Shown: piece by piece, positions 34,611-46,562 of the stretch | Position numbering within the stretch: position 1 is the first letter of the stretch | Layout: the number at the start of each line of letters is the position of its first letter | NCBI GenBank assembly: GCA_028023455.1 | Contig: JAQFVV010012394.1 | Location: 19,918,353-19,982,352, forward strand | DNA: 64,000 nt | Source: Epiperipatus broadwayi | Taxonomy: Eukaryota > Onychophora > Udeonychophora > Euonychophora > Peripatidae | Direction of reading: 5' to 3' | Program-made: the position numbers and the translations under genes | Notes under the pieces: generated by a model | What the model was told of the DNA's origin: nothing | The model's database searches: none | The model's input: the letters and a program-made list of their open reading frames with translations, nothing else

Positions 34611-35530
34611 CTCGATTTGGTTAGTTGAATAGGAGTTCTGTCAGCCACCTCAGTGATTGGAGAGAGTTGAGCTCCTTAGAAACTGATTATATAACGAAGA
34701 AATAAATAAATACTGTAGACTAACTGTATTACTTAGTATTACTATCATTTATTGTTATTAGAAATATATATGTATGTTAAAAAAAAATTGGGTAAGAAAT
34801 GATTCTAGCTAAAACAACTTATAGAGATAGAATTGGGTTTATTTGACTGATATATTGGGATAAACACTTTGGATCAAAATTTTTTAAATGTTTTTTTATA
34901 TAGTACGTGTGTGTGCATATATAAGATACTCAAAGTTTAAATATAGCAGCTAGTCAAATCATTTGGAAATATCCACCTATTACTTTTGATATGCTAAAAT
35001 AACTAACCAATGACCTCCGCCAGAGCAATTGGTTCAAACTTACATCACTCATCAGCTGCTTGTGCATCCTCATCTAATTATCAAACAATGGATAAAGCCA
35101 ATTGCATATAAATACTAGATTCAAACCACTCAGATTTTAAAGCATATCTTACAATGTTATGATAAAATAGCCTAAGCCAATTTAATGAAATGCATATTTG
35201 AATTATCTATATATAAACCAAATGTTTCAGCTCAGGGCTTGATCTTAGGCTTATTATATGAAATACATAATGGGAGAGATTGGTCAGGAAAATTTAGATT
35301 AAACCTTAATGGCAGATTTGGAAGATTTGATAAGTTACAAATATTTAAATTTATAGTGCATTTGAAGTCCTGTTCTAACAAAACAGTATTGAGTGTAGAT
35401 ATATAAAAGACTTGGAGAACAATAGGCATAAGTATGGAAGGCCTGTGAGTAATACAGTTATGAAGAATTCCAATTCAGTCATATGGTAGTCTTAACATAG
35501 ATGAAATAATGATGATGACGAATCGTTATA
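34611..35530. other. Anonymous AT-rich stretch
   Basis: Contains an overlapping chance ORF pair at 35185-35429 with no recognisable similarity. Confidence 0.4.
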
Positions 35531-35935
35531 TTAAGAGTTGTTATAAACAATATCTTAGAAGTGTGAGAAATGAAAGGGGTGGGGGAGGACTAAAAAATAT
35601 GTTAAATTTATGATATGATATATGATATTGACTTAAGTGTTAAGAAAAGTACAATTCTGAGAAAGTTGTTATAAAAAATTGTCTTATTACTGCGAGAAAT
35701 GGAAAACAAGCTGGCTGAAATACAGGAAAAATATCTGATAGGCTTATGATACAGGATGTTGAAAAGAACAGTTTTGAGATAAGGAGGGGGTAGGGAATAA
35801 GGATGAATTATTGTATTGATACTGTGAAAAATGGAAAACTAATTGGATAAAACAAAAGAAAAATATTTGATAAGCTTATGATTGGTGATATTAATACCTA
35901 AAGTGTCGGTGGGGGAGGGGATTGTGTTTAGATGT
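35531..35935. repeat. Diverged tandem repeat, period about 130 bp
   Basis: The module GAGAAATGGAAAACAAGCTGG ... AAATATCTGATAGGCTTATG at about 35694-35750 recurs as GAAAAATGGAAAACTAATTGG ... ATTTGATAAGCTTATGAT at about 35826-35882. G-rich pieces (GGTGGGGGAGG at 35579, GGAGGGGGTAGGG at 35782, GGTGGGGGAGGGG at 35909) recur at similar spacing. A first, weaker unit starts near 35533. Confidence 0.6.
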
Positions 35936-36380
35936 GGTTTTAAAAACCACACGAATGATTTTATGAGGCAACAAAGAAATAACTGTTGTTAAGGCTTAGA
36001 ACCTGCCTTAAGTAATTTTAAAATAATTCGTTTGCTTCTAACTGAGTCATTCTTAGATTTTTTTTTTTTAAAAAATAACAATTGCTTTTTATTGGAAATT
36101 TGTTTGTTAAGTAGAAATAAATGTAAATAATCTGATAATTTTTTAATGAAAATCACAAAGCACCAGAACGAATTCAAAATTATCTTAATGTAAGTAGGAA
36201 TTAGTTGAAAAATTAATTTATGTATCGATAATCTCTTATTAGATAAGCATTGTGAGAATTTAGATGAAAATATTGTTAAAACATTTTTTTAAAATCAAAT
36301 TATTTAGATAACTTATAAAGGTTTGTAATTTGGTTTACATTAATATATGCTTATGAATGTTTTCTAATTTTTTTGGCTTT
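35936..36380. other. Anonymous AT-rich stretch
   Basis: Nothing recognisable. Confidence 0.4.
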
Positions 36381-36970
36381 CTTGATATCTTATATCAAGT
36401 TCACACATCATAAATGTACATGTGGTGTGTTGAATGATATCAAGATCTCCATGTATATATGGAGATTCTAGTGTTTAATATCTCTAAATTATGAAGATTG
36501 TTTTAGAAATGATTGCATTATAGAAGGGATGTTTTGTTTTCTGCACTGGAGGATAGTTGCACCATGGTGTTGTTGAATGACACCAAACTGTCTATGAATG
36601 TCAAGATTTACCTATTAAATACATTTAGCTTATGTGAAAACTAAGGTTGTAGTTGAAATGCTTACATAGTGAGAAAGTATGTCTAAATTTCTGCACTGGT
36701 GGATGGCAAGAATGTGGTGGAGTTAAGATGAAGGTATTGATGAAAAATTAAAATTTTGAAAATATATATCTACAATACAGTTATTGTTCATCTTCTATAG
36801 AGGTGTTATAAGTGAATAGAAACTTGTCTGCATTTTGCATGAGAATGGGTAATGAAAATATTTGAGCCGCCAATATGGATGTGAAGATTTAGGGATTTGA
36901 TATCTGAAGAGTGAAAGTTGCTTGTGAAATGCTTACACTAATAAATGGATGTGATGTGGATGGCTTGAGG
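36381..36970. repeat. Possible degenerate repeat array
   Basis: Related phrases recur: TTTCTGCACTGGAGGATAG (36538), TTTCTGCACTGGTGGATGG (36689), GAAATGCTTACATAGTGAG (36655), GAAATGCTTACACTAATAA (36926), and CAAGATTTACCTATT against GAAGATTTAGGGATT. Spacing is irregular, so this may be a very old tandem array. Confidence 0.35.
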
Positions 36971-37117
36971 TGAGACCAGAACTGATAAAAAAAATTGTTG
37001 GTAATCTGCTATATAAAGTAATTTGCTTTAACTGTTTTTATTTTTATTTTGTAAAAAAACAAAAAACAAATCTAGATAATACACTAATCTTTTTAAATAT
37101 TCTGCTCAAGAAAATTC

Positions 37118-37203
37118 ATATGTACGTTGGTGGCCGAGTGGTTAGCACAGCTGCCTTACAAGCAATTGTTCCGGGGATCACTTCCCGGCCGATGCTCTGA
37201 CAT
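37118..37203 (+). repeat. tRNA-like element family T, copy
   Basis: The body has TGGCCGAGTGGTTAGCAC (A-box region), CTGCCTTACAAGCA (anticodon arm) and GGATCACTTCC (diverged B box). Acceptor-like ends are ACGTTGGT and GCCGATGC. Outer flanks TATGTAC and CTGACATA continue the complementarity. AAAAAATTT follows. Confidence 0.75.
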
Positions 37204-38384
37204 AGAAAAAATTTATATGTAAAATTTAAGTTCCTACTAATGTCTTCTTAATGTGTCATTAACACAATTTAGAATATTATTTTCACTTCAAGTTAATTCA
37301 ACATGGTGATTTTTAAATCAGGGCAAATATCTATTCACAACAGATGTGCATTATGTGGTTTAGGCCAGCATGAAGAATAGATTCAGCAGTTAAAAACGAA
37401 AGATTGCAGCTCAACTCTATATAATTTCCAGTATTTGAAATCACGATAATCTGAATAACAAACTATTCAATTATTATTATTATTATTTTTAAAATTATAT
37501 ATTCATGATTCGTCACACATTTTTAAAAAATAATGTTTATTCATAAGTCTAGACCTACTGATGATTTGAAGTAGTGGCAAACCTGTCTTCTGATTTGGTA
37601 TTGAACATGGGAGACAAAATGAGTGATAGGTTAGTCCTTTTTAGTACCGATATAGTTGGTTATCTACATTTGTTTTAGTCATTGCATGCACCTAATGAAA
37701 ATAAATTGGGATAATAATTGAAGTTCCTTTACATTTAGAAAAGTTATTTTTTATAATATCTAATACTGACTTACAAATTAAGTATAAATAAAATCTTATT
37801 ACTTGTCATTGTCAGATTTATTTCAATTGGTATTTTATTTATCTTTAAAATTTTTAAATTTCTTACTAGCTTGTGGTTAAGACCTGTAGAGGTCCCTACT
37901 ATCACATTTTACACGCACCTGTTTGAGGTTACAGCCTTAGTAAATATTACTTACTTGGTTTTGAAAAAGGGAGAAAAAATAATACAGTTAATTGTAGAGT
38001 TTAACAAAATTAAAAGACCAAAATAATTAATTATCAGCTACATACTTTTGATAAATATTTGTAAATTAAATTAGCTTTTTTATTCAATACAAATTATAAT
38101 TAAATTAATAAAAATTATCAAAATAAAACAATAAATTAGCTTTGTAACAACAAATAAAAAGTAGCTTGAAATGACATTGTTTTTTTGTGGCTTTCATTAC
38201 TGGCAATAAACTGAGTGATTATTTGTAGATTAATTTGTAAAAAAAAAGTATTTATGTGAGTTACATGTGACAACATTTCATTTTTATATTTTATTTAAAA
38301 AATTACTTATATATTATTGTTTGCAAAATAGTCTTGAAATTTGTGGTTTCATTAACTCTACATAGTGTTTAGAAGTATGAACTA
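37204..38384. other. Anonymous AT-rich stretch
   Basis: An ATT microsatellite lies at 37470-37487. No gene. Confidence 0.4.
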
Positions 38385-38700
38385 CTCTTATTCTCCTCTT
38401 TTACTTTCTTTGCATTTCTTCATATATTTATATTTATTGCTTATAATAACTTCTTTCATATACACTTTAATGCAAATTTTTTTAAAAATAAAACTTCTTT
38501 ATTTTCTTGACAGTTTCGACTGTCCAGCAGTCTTCATCAGAGCTTTTTTTTTTTTTAAAAAAAAAAGTAGAGTATGTTTGAGAAAGCTCTGGTGAAGACT
38601 GCTGGACAGTCAAAACTGTCAGGAAAATAAAGACATTTTATTAAAAAAAATTTTTGCATTAAAGTGTAAATGAAAGAAGTTATTATAAGCAGTATATAAG
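38385..38700. repeat. Hairpin, fold-back family H, copy 2
   Basis: Left arm about 38431-38552 and right arm about 38582-38697, with an A/T-only loop. Both arms carry CTGATGAAGACTGCTGG (CTGGTGAAG in the right arm), ACAGTC, GAAAC or AAAAC, TGTCA and GAAAATAAAG. The left flank TTTCTTTGCATTTCTTCATA and the ATACACTTTAATGCAAA block show it is the same family as 27301-28250. It is shorter because it lacks the long A/T-rich inner arms. Confidence 0.85.
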
Positions 38701-38841
38701 TAAACAAAATTGAGTGTAGATATCTGACTATATCAGTAGGGCATTCTTTTGGAGTAATCAATTTCAAATAATTTATTGTTAAAAATTGTAAAAATTAGAT
38801 AGTAAAATAATAAATAAATACAAATATTCAATTGAATCTAT

Positions 38842-38945
38842 TATTAAGAGTTTATAAGAAATTCAAGCACGTGAAGTAGCAGAATTGAGCTCTATTCATT
38901 AATCTTGAACCCAGAGCCTGTCACTCTGCCAAACCATGCAAAGTA
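38842..38945 (-). repeat. Family S SINE-like copy, minus strand
   Basis: The minus strand reads GCATGGTTTGGCAGAGTGAC, then CTCTGGGTTCAAGATTAATG (the best-preserved A and B boxes of the family), then GTGCTTGAATTTCTTATAAAC and TCTTAATAATAG (the family tail). Confidence 0.6.
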
Positions 38946-40261
38946 AAATAATGATTTGATAATTAATATTAAAATAAATAATGTAATTAATGTATAAAAA
39001 TATAGTTTAGATGAAGCTTTAACATATATGTCTAAAACATCTAATGATTTTATTACTTAAGTATACTTATTTATATAAAAAAACAATTGATTTATTAATA
39101 GCCAATAAACATCACATGACCACCACCTCTTATTAATAGATTTATTAATAGTTGAATACTAAGATTTTACATTATTAAAAAACATAAATAATATCTTATA
39201 TAAACAAACAATTTATCAAGATAAGACAAGTTATGTAAGTCATGTTACATCTAGAAGGTGTTCTATTACATACTAGAATAATCTGTGTTGATGGCAAATA
39301 TCTCCAGATCTAATCCTGGATTTCTTAGGAGTGTCTTCATATCATTATTATTGCGGATTCCAATTTGAGCAAATAACTTTATTTATTAAAATAACCTTTT
39401 TATAAATTTTATTTTGTATTTACAGAGTTTAAATGTTTTATGATCTATATTATTTCACTTGACTACAATATGCTGCATTTATTTATTTATTTATCAAAAT
39501 TTTTTAATTCACTATCATCTTAAAATATTTGTCAATTTAAAAATCATTTTAATTTGAATTTTATATGATGTATGTGGAATCAAATTCTTAAGAATGATAT
39601 TAAGTTACATCTGTAATAAGTAAGATGTAAAAGATTTTCAGTTTAAAAATGGCACTTGACATTTGTACGCCTATTAAATAGTGTTAAAATATATCACAAT
39701 AGTTGTAAGTATCATCCTGCATATTGACCGATAACATTCAGACTTAATTCAGCTTTTACTGCAAGATCATGCCTGTTAACACTACATCCTAATGGGTGTA
39801 AAAAGATATAAAAGTTTATGATAATAGAACTGATATTTTACTATAATATATTAAAATGTTGGTAAGCAATGGCAAACTTTCATTAGTAATAGTTAATAAA
39901 TAATGATAAGTTTACTTGCTTGTGAGTTCATATTACATTTGAGCATCCTAATGGCCGATGGAACTTTTAACGTTCCCATTCAATAGTTTGTACTGATTTT
40001 TAAATATTTTTATTTAATTCTATTTATTTGTTTATTTATCTAGGTCAGATCTTGTAACTGATTTTAATGTACTTCTCTTGAATAGATTTTTTCAAATTTT
40101 GTTTGTGTTAAGTATCAATGATAATGCAATATTTCAGGGTTGTCCAGCATAAAAATATTGACAAGCCAAATTTCAAAACAGATTGATTTCAGTTCAATAA
40201 GTTTTCAGTGTTGTGCAATAGATAGGGGCATACATTTTAAAAATAGCCATTCATTGAATTT
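38946..40261. other. Anonymous AT-rich stretch
   Basis: AATAAACATCACATGACCAC at 39102-39121 resembles the terminal sequence of fold-back family F; otherwise nothing. Confidence 0.4.
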
Positions 40262-40470
40262 CACATGATCACCATTCTTTATGCTTACATTAGATCCTAA
40301 GATCTAAGTGCAGTGCTCTCATATGGAAGCCACAAACTAGAAACTAGTCTGGGGATATTGGATGAGTAGGCACTAGATAAAGATTTTATGCAAAAACCTT
40401 CCTGCATCCATTGATTATTCTGGCTTGCACTGAGCAGTGCTACTGTATGGAGAGTTTTGCCTCTGTTCAA
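40262..40470. repeat. Fold-back family F, rearranged copy
   Basis: It starts with the family terminus TCACATGATCACCATTCTTT on the plus strand and then jumps to the minus-strand body (AGTGCAGTGCTCTC, ACTAGAAACTAGTCTGG, GGCTTGCACTGAGCAG), ending GAGAGTTTTGCCTCTG. The middle of one arm is missing. Confidence 0.8.
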
Positions 40471-40985
40471 TAAATTTCATTTACTAATTTTCTTAATTTT
40501 TTAACTAAAACTTGCTTTTTTTAAAATACTGCCTTCTTGAAAAAAATCTTGAAAACGATTTATAATGCATGTGTATTTTATTTCAAGTATTTCAAATGTG
40601 GTAACATTGTTTAGATTCTTAGTTTTTAAATTTGAATATGAATAGTTACAAAAAGTTTTTTACAAAATATTTGAATAATAAAAAATAATATATATATATT
40701 ATATAAAAATGCTTTCATTTAATTTGATGAGTAATGTACTAAAAACAAAAAAATAATTTCTTTCTTCAATCATAATTTTGGTCATTATATTTAACTTGTT
40801 CTCCATAAATTAATTAATTCAGATAAAATTAGTGATTGAGTTAATTTATGGACATGTCATGCTTTTATTGCAAATTAAATATAGCAACCAAAATTTTAGT
40901 TAAAAAATATTATTTTTTGGTTTTAAGCTGCATTGTTCACATTAAATTAAACAAAATCATTTTTTTTGTGAAATATTTTTATTTA
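40471..40985. other. Anonymous AT-rich stretch
   Basis: Nothing recognisable. Confidence 0.4.
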
Positions 40986-41040
40986 TGTTGAATTTGGAGA
41001 GACCTTCATCCTGCAGTGGATTGATAATGGGTGATGATGA
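40986..41040 (+). pseudogene. RTE LINE extreme 3'-end fragment
   Basis: About 50 bases matching the end of the RTE ORF (FGETFILQWIDNG region) and the GATGATGA tail. This is a severely 5'-truncated insertion. Confidence 0.9.
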
Positions 41041-42514
41041 CATTACTTAACCACTGGAATCTTCAGCTTTAAGCTGGTCACATCTCTGATCTAAAACACA
41101 AAGAGCAAAAAGAAGAAAAAACAATAACCAGAAATAAAAATAATCATAATAATTCACTCTCAGGAGGCCATGATGTTCAAGCAATGAAATTAATAAGTTG
41201 AGCTAACCTTTGGGTCTGTCACGTTAATACTGTCTTAAATGGCACAGTATATATTTATTTTATTATACTTTGATTTATAAATGTCAAACTTACTGCCCTC
41301 ACAACTTTGATATCAAAGGCTTCAGATAAATACATTAACGATTATTACTAATCGTTTATTAAACTGCAGATTATCCATAACTCAAATATAAGTTTCAAAC
41401 CTCAGTTAAAAAAATAATTTAATAGATTTTTGAAATGTATCATGAAGATCATTTGACTTTTTCAACTGTATTATATGTTTCAAGAATATGTGGAAAACGG
41501 AAGTTTTAAGTGTATCTAACAAATATATATATAATTTGCATGAAATTGTACATTGAGTAGTAATATATATATCTGCTTTAAAATGAATGTGGAGAATTTA
41601 AATAATACAAAATTATGTATTAAAGTTTAAAACTGTCATAACAAAGCAATATTTATGTAATTATGTGTTATGTTCTAATGTACATGTGTGTATTCTTGAT
41701 GAGTATACTATATTTTAATTATCTTTAATTAAATTACAATACTTATTTAACGGGAAAAAAGGAAAAGAATAAACATATGTTTAGGCTTAATCAAAATAGC
41801 TATTAATTTTAATCACCGAAATTATAGATGAGATATTTAATTTCTTTCGTTTATGACTAATATATATACAAAACTGAAAATGTATTTCATCAAAAGTTTA
41901 AATCATTTTATTTCCTTCTTATAATTAAATTTACAATTTTTCTCTTTCCTCCTCTTGAGGGCAAATTTTCTTCTCCATCAACATTAATCACATCTGCGGA
42001 GAAAAAGTACAGCAGTGTTGTTAAATGAAGTCATTTTGATTCTGTGATTAGATGGGATGAAGCAAAATAGTAATTGAGTTTTATTGAGAAGACAAAAAGG
42101 GATTTATTTGCGACCAAACAAACTCAGACATGGCTGGAAAACATGAGTGGAAGCTGGAAACTTTTTGTGAATAAAAAAATAGACGTTTGATTTTTATTGA
42201 ATTATTTAAACTGTGTTAAACTATAAAAATAACTTTAGAAATTCAATAGCTTGAATCTTGAACACTTTTATGATTAAACAACTAATTATAAGTGATAAAC
42301 ACAGAAGAAGAAAAAATTCAGTCAAATACAAACCTTTGAATTATTCATTCAATCACATGTAATAAAAATGTCCAAATAAAAAAAAATGGCCACCGATAAA
42401 CGGAAAGTAATGAAACTCAGAAGATATTGTGTATTGTAAATTATATACATTTGTAAAATTTTGATATAAAAACGAAATTATTCTTGTAACTAAAAACTTT
42501 TTAATAGTCTATAG
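41041..42514. other. Anonymous AT-rich stretch
   Basis: No recognisable gene. The G/C-richer piece 41940-42170 shows no motif I can name. Confidence 0.4.
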
Positions 42515-43391
42515 AAGGGGTAGGCGACTTCCGATCCATGCGCCAACCCCCAGCCTGCGAAAGCTCTCAAACCAGCTGACGGACATTTTCAAAAACGTAT
42601 ATAAAACGACCCTGTATAAAACTTCTATTTAAATACGCGTAGTGCAAATATTGAATTTAGAATTAAGTAAAATAAAATATTTATTTGCTCAACTATATCT
42701 TTTTCTCTCACCAATCTTTATAATAATTCTAGTTCATTATATCAGATGTAATATTCCAACAAAATATATTATATAATCTGACTATGGATTTAATCTATGC
42801 TAACACTAAGTCAATGTTCTCTGATATGTTTGGAAAGTATTTCAGTTAATGAAGAACACAATATTAAGAGACACTATTTATCAAAACATTCTTATGGCAG
42901 CAAAATTATTGAGTAAAAAAGAAATATTAAAATAGAAAAATTGAAAAGAAGTTTCATTAAGCGGCTAACATGTTTCATAAAAAGTACATTGAAGTCAGAA
43001 AATTCTATGAAAGTAAGTTACATTATTTCACACAAAAAGGGGAAAACAGAAAATTCAAATTATTTTAATAAGGGAAGTTTATCAAAGAATGCATCCTCAC
43101 TGCTGTAGAATTAATCTACCCAAAACCTAAGAAGAATTTTGAGAATATAAATATGTCATGAAGAATAGTTACAAGACAAATTGGAAAAATTGTCATTAAA
43201 TGTGGAACAATCCTTTATAATAATGATGTTACTTTATTTTTAATTCACAAAAGAATTATGACCCTCATTTAAAAAGAGAAAGTTGAAATTTGCCTGTCAG
43301 TCAAAAACATTACTTATACCTAATGATCAGAGATAAAATTAATTACATTTTTAGGCCCAGGCCATTGGTAGAAAAAGATTCCCTACCCCCA
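42515..43391 (+). mobile_element. hAT DNA transposon relic with TIRs
   Basis: The 5' end AAGGGGTAGGC and the reverse-complemented 3' end TGGGGGTAGGG both look like decayed forms of the common hAT terminus CAGGGGTAGG. The flanks GTCTATAG (42507-42514) and ATCTATAA (43392-43399) share 6 of 8 bases, consistent with an old 8-bp target duplication, the hAT standard. At 877 bp it is far shorter than an autonomous hAT, so most of the transposase is deleted. Confidence 0.75.
42920..43200 (+). pseudogene. hAT transposase fragment, ZBED5/GTF2IRD2-type
   Basis: In shifting frames: SENSMKVSYIISHKKGK (about 42994-43040), then FIKECILTAVELIYPKPKK with NFENINMS (about 43080-43160), then VTRQI. This resembles the conserved N-terminal part of domesticated and free hAT transposases that read roughly A-S-Y-x-V ... 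K-G-K-P, then E-F-I-K-x-C-M and E-x-x-C-P-E-K-K (family pattern from general knowledge). Stops and frame shifts make it non-functional. Confidence 0.65.
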
Positions 43392-43614
43392 ATCTATAAT
43401 CATTAAGTAAAATATTTATGTAATGTTTGATACAATGTATTTATTGTTTAAGTATTTATGAGGTGAGTTATTTGTCATTGTTATTTGCGCAGCTTCTTTA
43501 AAAAATTTTTTTATATGTTAAGGCAAATAACAAGTTTAGACTAGCACAGTAATTAGAAAACATTCATTAATCTAGGAGGACCTTAACAGATAAAAGTATA
43601 AAATTTATACTTAT

Positions 43615-43830
43615 TGTTGCCTTTGACAGAAAAGTCTAGTTGGTTAAAGAGTCATCAATTTGATTTCCATGCTAGTACTGTCACTGGTAAGACTTGCACT
43701 ATCTAAAGAAAGAAGGAGAGTAAGCCCACTCCAAAAACTGTACCTATACTAAGTTGCATGAAATTTCTAACAGTTGAATATATTTGAAAAAAAGTAGTGA
43801 TAAGTTTGAATTTTTATAAAACATCTAACA
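43615..43830 (+). repeat. tRNA-derived SINE family C, diverged copy
   Basis: It shares GTTGCCTTTGACAG and TAGTTGGTTAAAG with the head at 23888, and GAAGGAGAGTAA, TTCTAACAGTTGAATATATTT with its body and tail. Confidence 0.65.
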
Positions 43831-44349
43831 AATAAAATAGTTATGAAAAAAATCCAACATATAAGCAAATATGTGTAATTATTGCATGGAAATCGTATTT
43901 TTTAAAAATATTGCTTAATATATGTAAATGGAAAAAATAATCGAAACATTATGTTCCTTTGTAATTCAATTTTCCAATATAAAAAGAGGTTATTATATAT
44001 TTCTCTTTTTGAGCTATTATTAATCAGAAATGTTAAAAGATATTTGGGAAAATAATAATCTTTTCAATGAAAAAATAAAACAAAAAGATCTAGAAAATAA
44101 TTTTAAAAGTACACAAAGGAATATCTTTTTTGTGGAATTAATGTTTTAAATCAAGTTCATGTTTTAGTCACAGATTACGCTTAAAGAATTATTAATTTTA
44201 TGGAAACATCAAAATTAGATTTAGAATTTTTGTAAATTAAAAGCGAAATTATTATTTAGAAAGATTTCATGCGTTGTTATATAAATAATAAAATAATGTA
44301 TTGCTTGGGTGTTCCTGTGAAGATGAAGCACTTGAAATGACATCTAGAC
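43831..44349. other. Anonymous AT-rich stretch
   Basis: Nothing recognisable. Confidence 0.4.
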
Positions 44350-45190
44350 TGCGATAACTGAAACTCTTCATACAGTAGTACAGTGCAAGTCTTAGTAATC
44401 AATGGATGCAAGAAGGTTTATGCATAAAATCCCTATCTAGTGCCTACTTATCCAATATTCCCAGACTAGTTTCTAGCTTGTGGCTTTCATTAGTGAAGAG
44501 CATGAGATCTAATATAATCCTCCAGCAGCCACCTTTTACCTATTTAGTTAATTATAAAGCTATGTGCACAATATGAAAACATAATAGTTTTCAGTCCAAG
44601 CTAATTTGTTTATGTAGTCTTATAGCTCTGAACCCAGTTCACTAATTATACATTTTGGTGTCTTTGTTTTTTAAAAAACCACAGTCACTATTATCCTATG
44701 GACAGAATTGATATAAAACCACTAAAGCATCACATGATCACCATTAACTATGCTTATACAAGCTATTAAAATAATAGCAAATTCTACATACAGTAATGCC
44801 ACCCAATACAAGCTTTCAAAATACTGAACTGGGTTCAGACCTATGTGGCTCTACAAGTGACTGATCTTGGATTGAAAACATTATTGTGTTATCATTTTAT
44901 GCACATAGCTTTATAGTTAACTAAGTAATTAAAAATGGCTGCTGGAGGAATACATTAGATTCTAACATCGAGGTGCAGTACTCTCGGATCCAAGGCTTCT
45001 CACTGATGAAAGCCACAAGCTGGGAACTAGTCTGAGGATATTGAATGAGTTTGATGTGAGATAGGGATTTTATTCATAAACTTTGCTGCATCCATTGATT
45101 ACCAAGGCTTGCACTGAGTGGCACTACTATATGGAGAGTTTGCTATTGTTTTTACAGCTTTGTAAGCATAGAAAATAGTGATCATATGGT
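44350..45190. repeat. Fold-back family F, long palindromic copy
   Basis: Plus-oriented unit from about 44360 to 44815 and minus-oriented unit from about 44825 to 45190. The arms are about 400 bp each, with most of the family landmarks in both (GCACTGAGTGGCACTACT, CACAAGCTGGGAACTAGTC, ATTGAAAACATTATTGTG, TGGCTGCTGGAGG). The plus arm includes a further terminal segment (ATCACATGATCACCATT at about 44730) before the turn. Confidence 0.85.
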
Positions 45191-45280
45191 TCATGTAACT
45201 CCACAGTCTTCTACGATTGCATTAAATGGTATGGTGTATGTCTTCTGATGATTTTATACAAACAAATATTAAACTGAGGG

Positions 45281-45425
45281 AAAAACTTTAAACAAGAAAA
45301 TGAAGTTTTGAACACATAACATTTGAGCAATATATATAAATGATTTGTTCTTGTCTGAGAAACGTGAGCTCTCAATTTTGTCACTCTGCCACTGCACAGT
45401 GCAATGATTTCTATGCTATTAACTT
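45281..45425 (-). repeat. Probable family S SINE-like copy, degraded
   Basis: The minus strand has GCAGTGGCAGAGTGAC, as in the 38842 copy, then GAGAGCTCACG, and farther on TTGCTCAAATGTTATGTG, similar to the family tail. Confidence 0.35.
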
Positions 45426-46205
45426 ATAATTATATTAAAATCAGTCAATATTTATACAATCCTACTATCAATAACAATCAACAATTTCAACCTGCTGCCA
45501 AGGCAACCTATCACATGATAATAATTCAAGATTAGCAACATCATCTAACTTTGTGCAAAATCAAGTTTAATATATATATGTCAGTCATGTGAACACTAAT
45601 ATAATTTTAAACCATCGTACTGATTAAAGCATGATAATGTAATTATCAGTCAAAGAGTTGTATAGATATATTATTCATGATGGTGAATGGTTACTACTCG
45701 AGTATTACTGTTACTTATAATGATGGTTGATGTATGGTTAGTTATACTTTTAATTGCTCTAAGGAGTTAACTGAGCTGATAAGAGTTAATTAAAAATGCT
45801 CAGCCTGTTATCTGTAGATCATGAACAGCATTTATGTGTACTACACCATTACATTCTATATCTATGTAGTGCAGCAGTATGGTTACAGAATATAGGCGTA
45901 TCAAGTAAACATTTAATTATTTACCTGTTGTTCATTATAGTACAACATGTGACATGACAGATTACAACAGAAACTTTCTTGTTTTATCATATTTTATACA
46001 ACTGCCAGATATATGGAACATGTTTATCATTGTTACAATATTTTGCACTAGCTTATGACTACCGTTGCATGGCAATGAATTTCTTTAATTTATGGACTTG
46101 TTTGTTTGCACCAGCTATTTAAAGGTAATTGTCAGTGCTTATCTGCACCATTTCAAAAATATTTAGCTGCTCTCATAATATAATTCTTACTTCCAATAAA
46201 AAAAG
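45426..46205. other. Anonymous AT-rich stretch
   Basis: Nothing recognisable. Confidence 0.4.
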
Positions 46206-46305
46206 CACATAAGGTTTTATTGCTCGAGAGTTCATAAGAAGTTTGAGCACCAAAACTATGAGTATCAGAATTGATACTGGGACCTCCCAATCCAAAAGAG
46301 TTGGT
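46206..46305 (-). repeat. Family S SINE-like copy, minus strand
   Basis: The minus strand reads GGTCCCAGTATCAATTCTG, then TTTGGTGCTCAAACTTCTT, ATGAACTCTCGAGCAATAAA. This is the clearest version of the tail. Confidence 0.6.
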
Positions 46306-46562
46306 AATGGACATTGTTAATCCTTGGATATGTTAAAATATTCAGAATATTTGCTGTGTTCTTTATTTAATATAAAGCATGATTTACTATATGATGACTT
46401 CAGTAGACTCATATTTATTGTAGATCACTTTAATGCTTTGTGTATCTTACATTTTTATTTGTTCTTGTTATTTTGCCTGGTGCTGTTATACTACTTTCTT
46501 CTGGGTGGAGTGATTTCTTGTTGAATGGAAAAAACCTTGTTCTGATAACAAGGGGTCTAGTG

